A stretch of DNA of 64,000 nt from assembly GCF_023091245.1 (NCBI RefSeq), contig NZ_JAHWXN010000001.1, positions 2,480,001 through 2,544,000 on the forward strand, in the 5' to 3' direction. This document shows, in pieces, positions 63,411-64,000 of this stretch. The DNA is from Microbacterium croceum (GTDB taxonomy: Bacteria > Actinomycetota > Actinomycetes > Actinomycetales > Microbacteriaceae). The notes under the pieces are model-generated. The model was given only the letters and a program-made list of their open reading frames with translations, was not told where the DNA came from and made no database searches. Made by a program: the position numbers and the translations under genes. Every line of letters starts with the position of its first letter. Position 1 is the stretch's first letter.

Positions 63411-64000
63411 ATGAAGATCCTCTCCATCCAGTCCGCCGTCGCCTACGGCCATGTCGGGAACTCGGCAGCGGTCTTCCCGCTGCAGCGCATCGGGGTGGAG
63501 GTGCTCCCGGTCTACACCGTGAACTTCTCCAACCACACCGGCTACGGCGCCTGGCGCGGCCCTCTGATCGCTCCCGACGACGTGCGGGAGGTCATCACCG
63601 GTATCGAGGAGCGCGGGGTCTTCGGCCAGATCGACGCGATCCTCAGCGGCTACCAGGGCGGCGAGGGCATCGGCGATGTGATCATCGAGGCCGTCGCGAG
63701 GGTGAAGGCAGCGAACCCCGCGGCGCTCTACGCCTGCGACCCGGTGATGGGCAACGCCAAGTCCGGGTGCTTCGTCGCTCCCGCCATCCCGGTGCTGCTG
63801 CGCGAGAAAGTCGTGCCGGTGGCCGACATCATCACACCGAACCAGTTCGAGCTGGGCTTCCTCACCGACACCGAACCCGACACGCTGGAGTCCACCCTGG
63901 CCTCCGTCGATCTCGCGCATGCGATGGGCCCACGCACCGTCCTGGTGACCAGTGTCGAACGGCCCGATCGCGAAGAGGGCACGATCGAGATGCTGGCCGC
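63411..64000 (+). CDS. pdxY: Pyridoxal kinase, N-terminal part (continues beyond the window)
   Basis: Salvage kinase phosphorylating pyridoxal to PLP. The visible 196 residues show KILSIQSAVAYGHVGNSAAVFPLQ, SNHTGYGAWRG, SGYQGGEGI, the ribokinase-like CDPVMGNAKSGCFV and ITPNQFELGFL, all typical of PdxY. The ATG at 63411 follows a GGATCGGGAG purine stretch. The frame is open to the window edge, so it is cut by the edge. It completes a synthesis, salvage and regulator cluster for vitamin B6. Confidence 0.93.
   Translation, partial: MKILSIQSAVAYGHVGNSAAVFPLQRIGVEVLPVYTVNFSNHTGYGAWRGPLIAPDDVREVITGIEERGVFGQIDAILSGYQGGEGIGDVIIEAVARVKAANPAALYACDPVMGNAKSGCFVAPAIPVLLREKVVPVADIITPNQFELGFLTDTEPDTLESTLASVDLAHAMGPRTVLVTSVERPDREEGTIEMLA

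Noticed and set aside
1..64000. tRNA genes, CRISPR arrays, insertion sequences or prophage
   Set aside because: I scanned the gaps between genes and saw no tRNA-like T-loop, repeat-spacer pattern, transposase or integrase.

Overview
The window reads as a chromosomal segment of a high-GC actinobacterium, most likely Microbacterium or a close relative in Microbacteriaceae. The reasons are gene order (his/trp, pyr, aro-efp-nusB, ruv-sec-rel and pdx blocks), an actinobacterial integration host factor (mIHF) domain fused to guanylate kinase, a PriA without helicase motifs, a uroporphyrinogen-III synthase with a winged-helix tail, many GTG starts and many 4-nt ATGA/GTGA overlaps. Nearly all genes lie on the minus strand. 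I found no rRNA, tRNA, CRISPR array, insertion sequence, phage gene or attachment site, and no gene-free stretch longer than about 220 bases.

Layout, left to right. 1-3703 holds the end of a his/trp block: trpC (cut by the window edge), two small membrane proteins, hisI, hisF, hisG and hisE. 3700-9961 holds rpe, rsmB, fmt, priA and metK. 10053-19903 is the pyrimidine/nucleotide block, transcribed pyrR-pyrB-pyrC-(PH-like membrane protein)-carA-carB-pyrF-(mIHF-gmk)-rpoZ. A sequence matching the PyrR-binding loop lies just before the pyrR ribosome binding site, so PyrR probably represses translation. 20004-25450 carries a metallo-beta-lactamase/Rieske fusion, a SWIM-SNF2 helicase and nusB. 25454-34876 holds efp, the shikimate genes aroQ, aroB, aroK, aroC and aroE, then mltG, ruvX and alaS. 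34929-37418 holds a tiny membrane protein, rpsD and rarA.

37578-43905 is a nitrite module. A formate/nitrite channel gene on the plus strand converges, across a long hairpin, on nirB-nirD-cobA-hemD, which supply nitrite reductase and its siroheme. 44122-46088 encodes a DUF349 protein and an orphan AbiEi-like protein whose end overlaps the end of rel. 46075-54683 is rel, secF, secD, yajC, ruvB, ruvA, ruvC and yebC.

The most unusual region is 54897-60374. It is a three-gene operon encoding the MukF-, MukE- and MukB-like proteins of a Wadjet (Jet/Mks) SMC complex. It sits between pdxST and yebC-ruvCAB, and no gene for the nuclease subunit JetD is visible anywhere in the window. The segment ends with the vitamin B6 genes pdxT and pdxS, a divergent MocR-type regulator (pdxR-like) and the start of pdxY.
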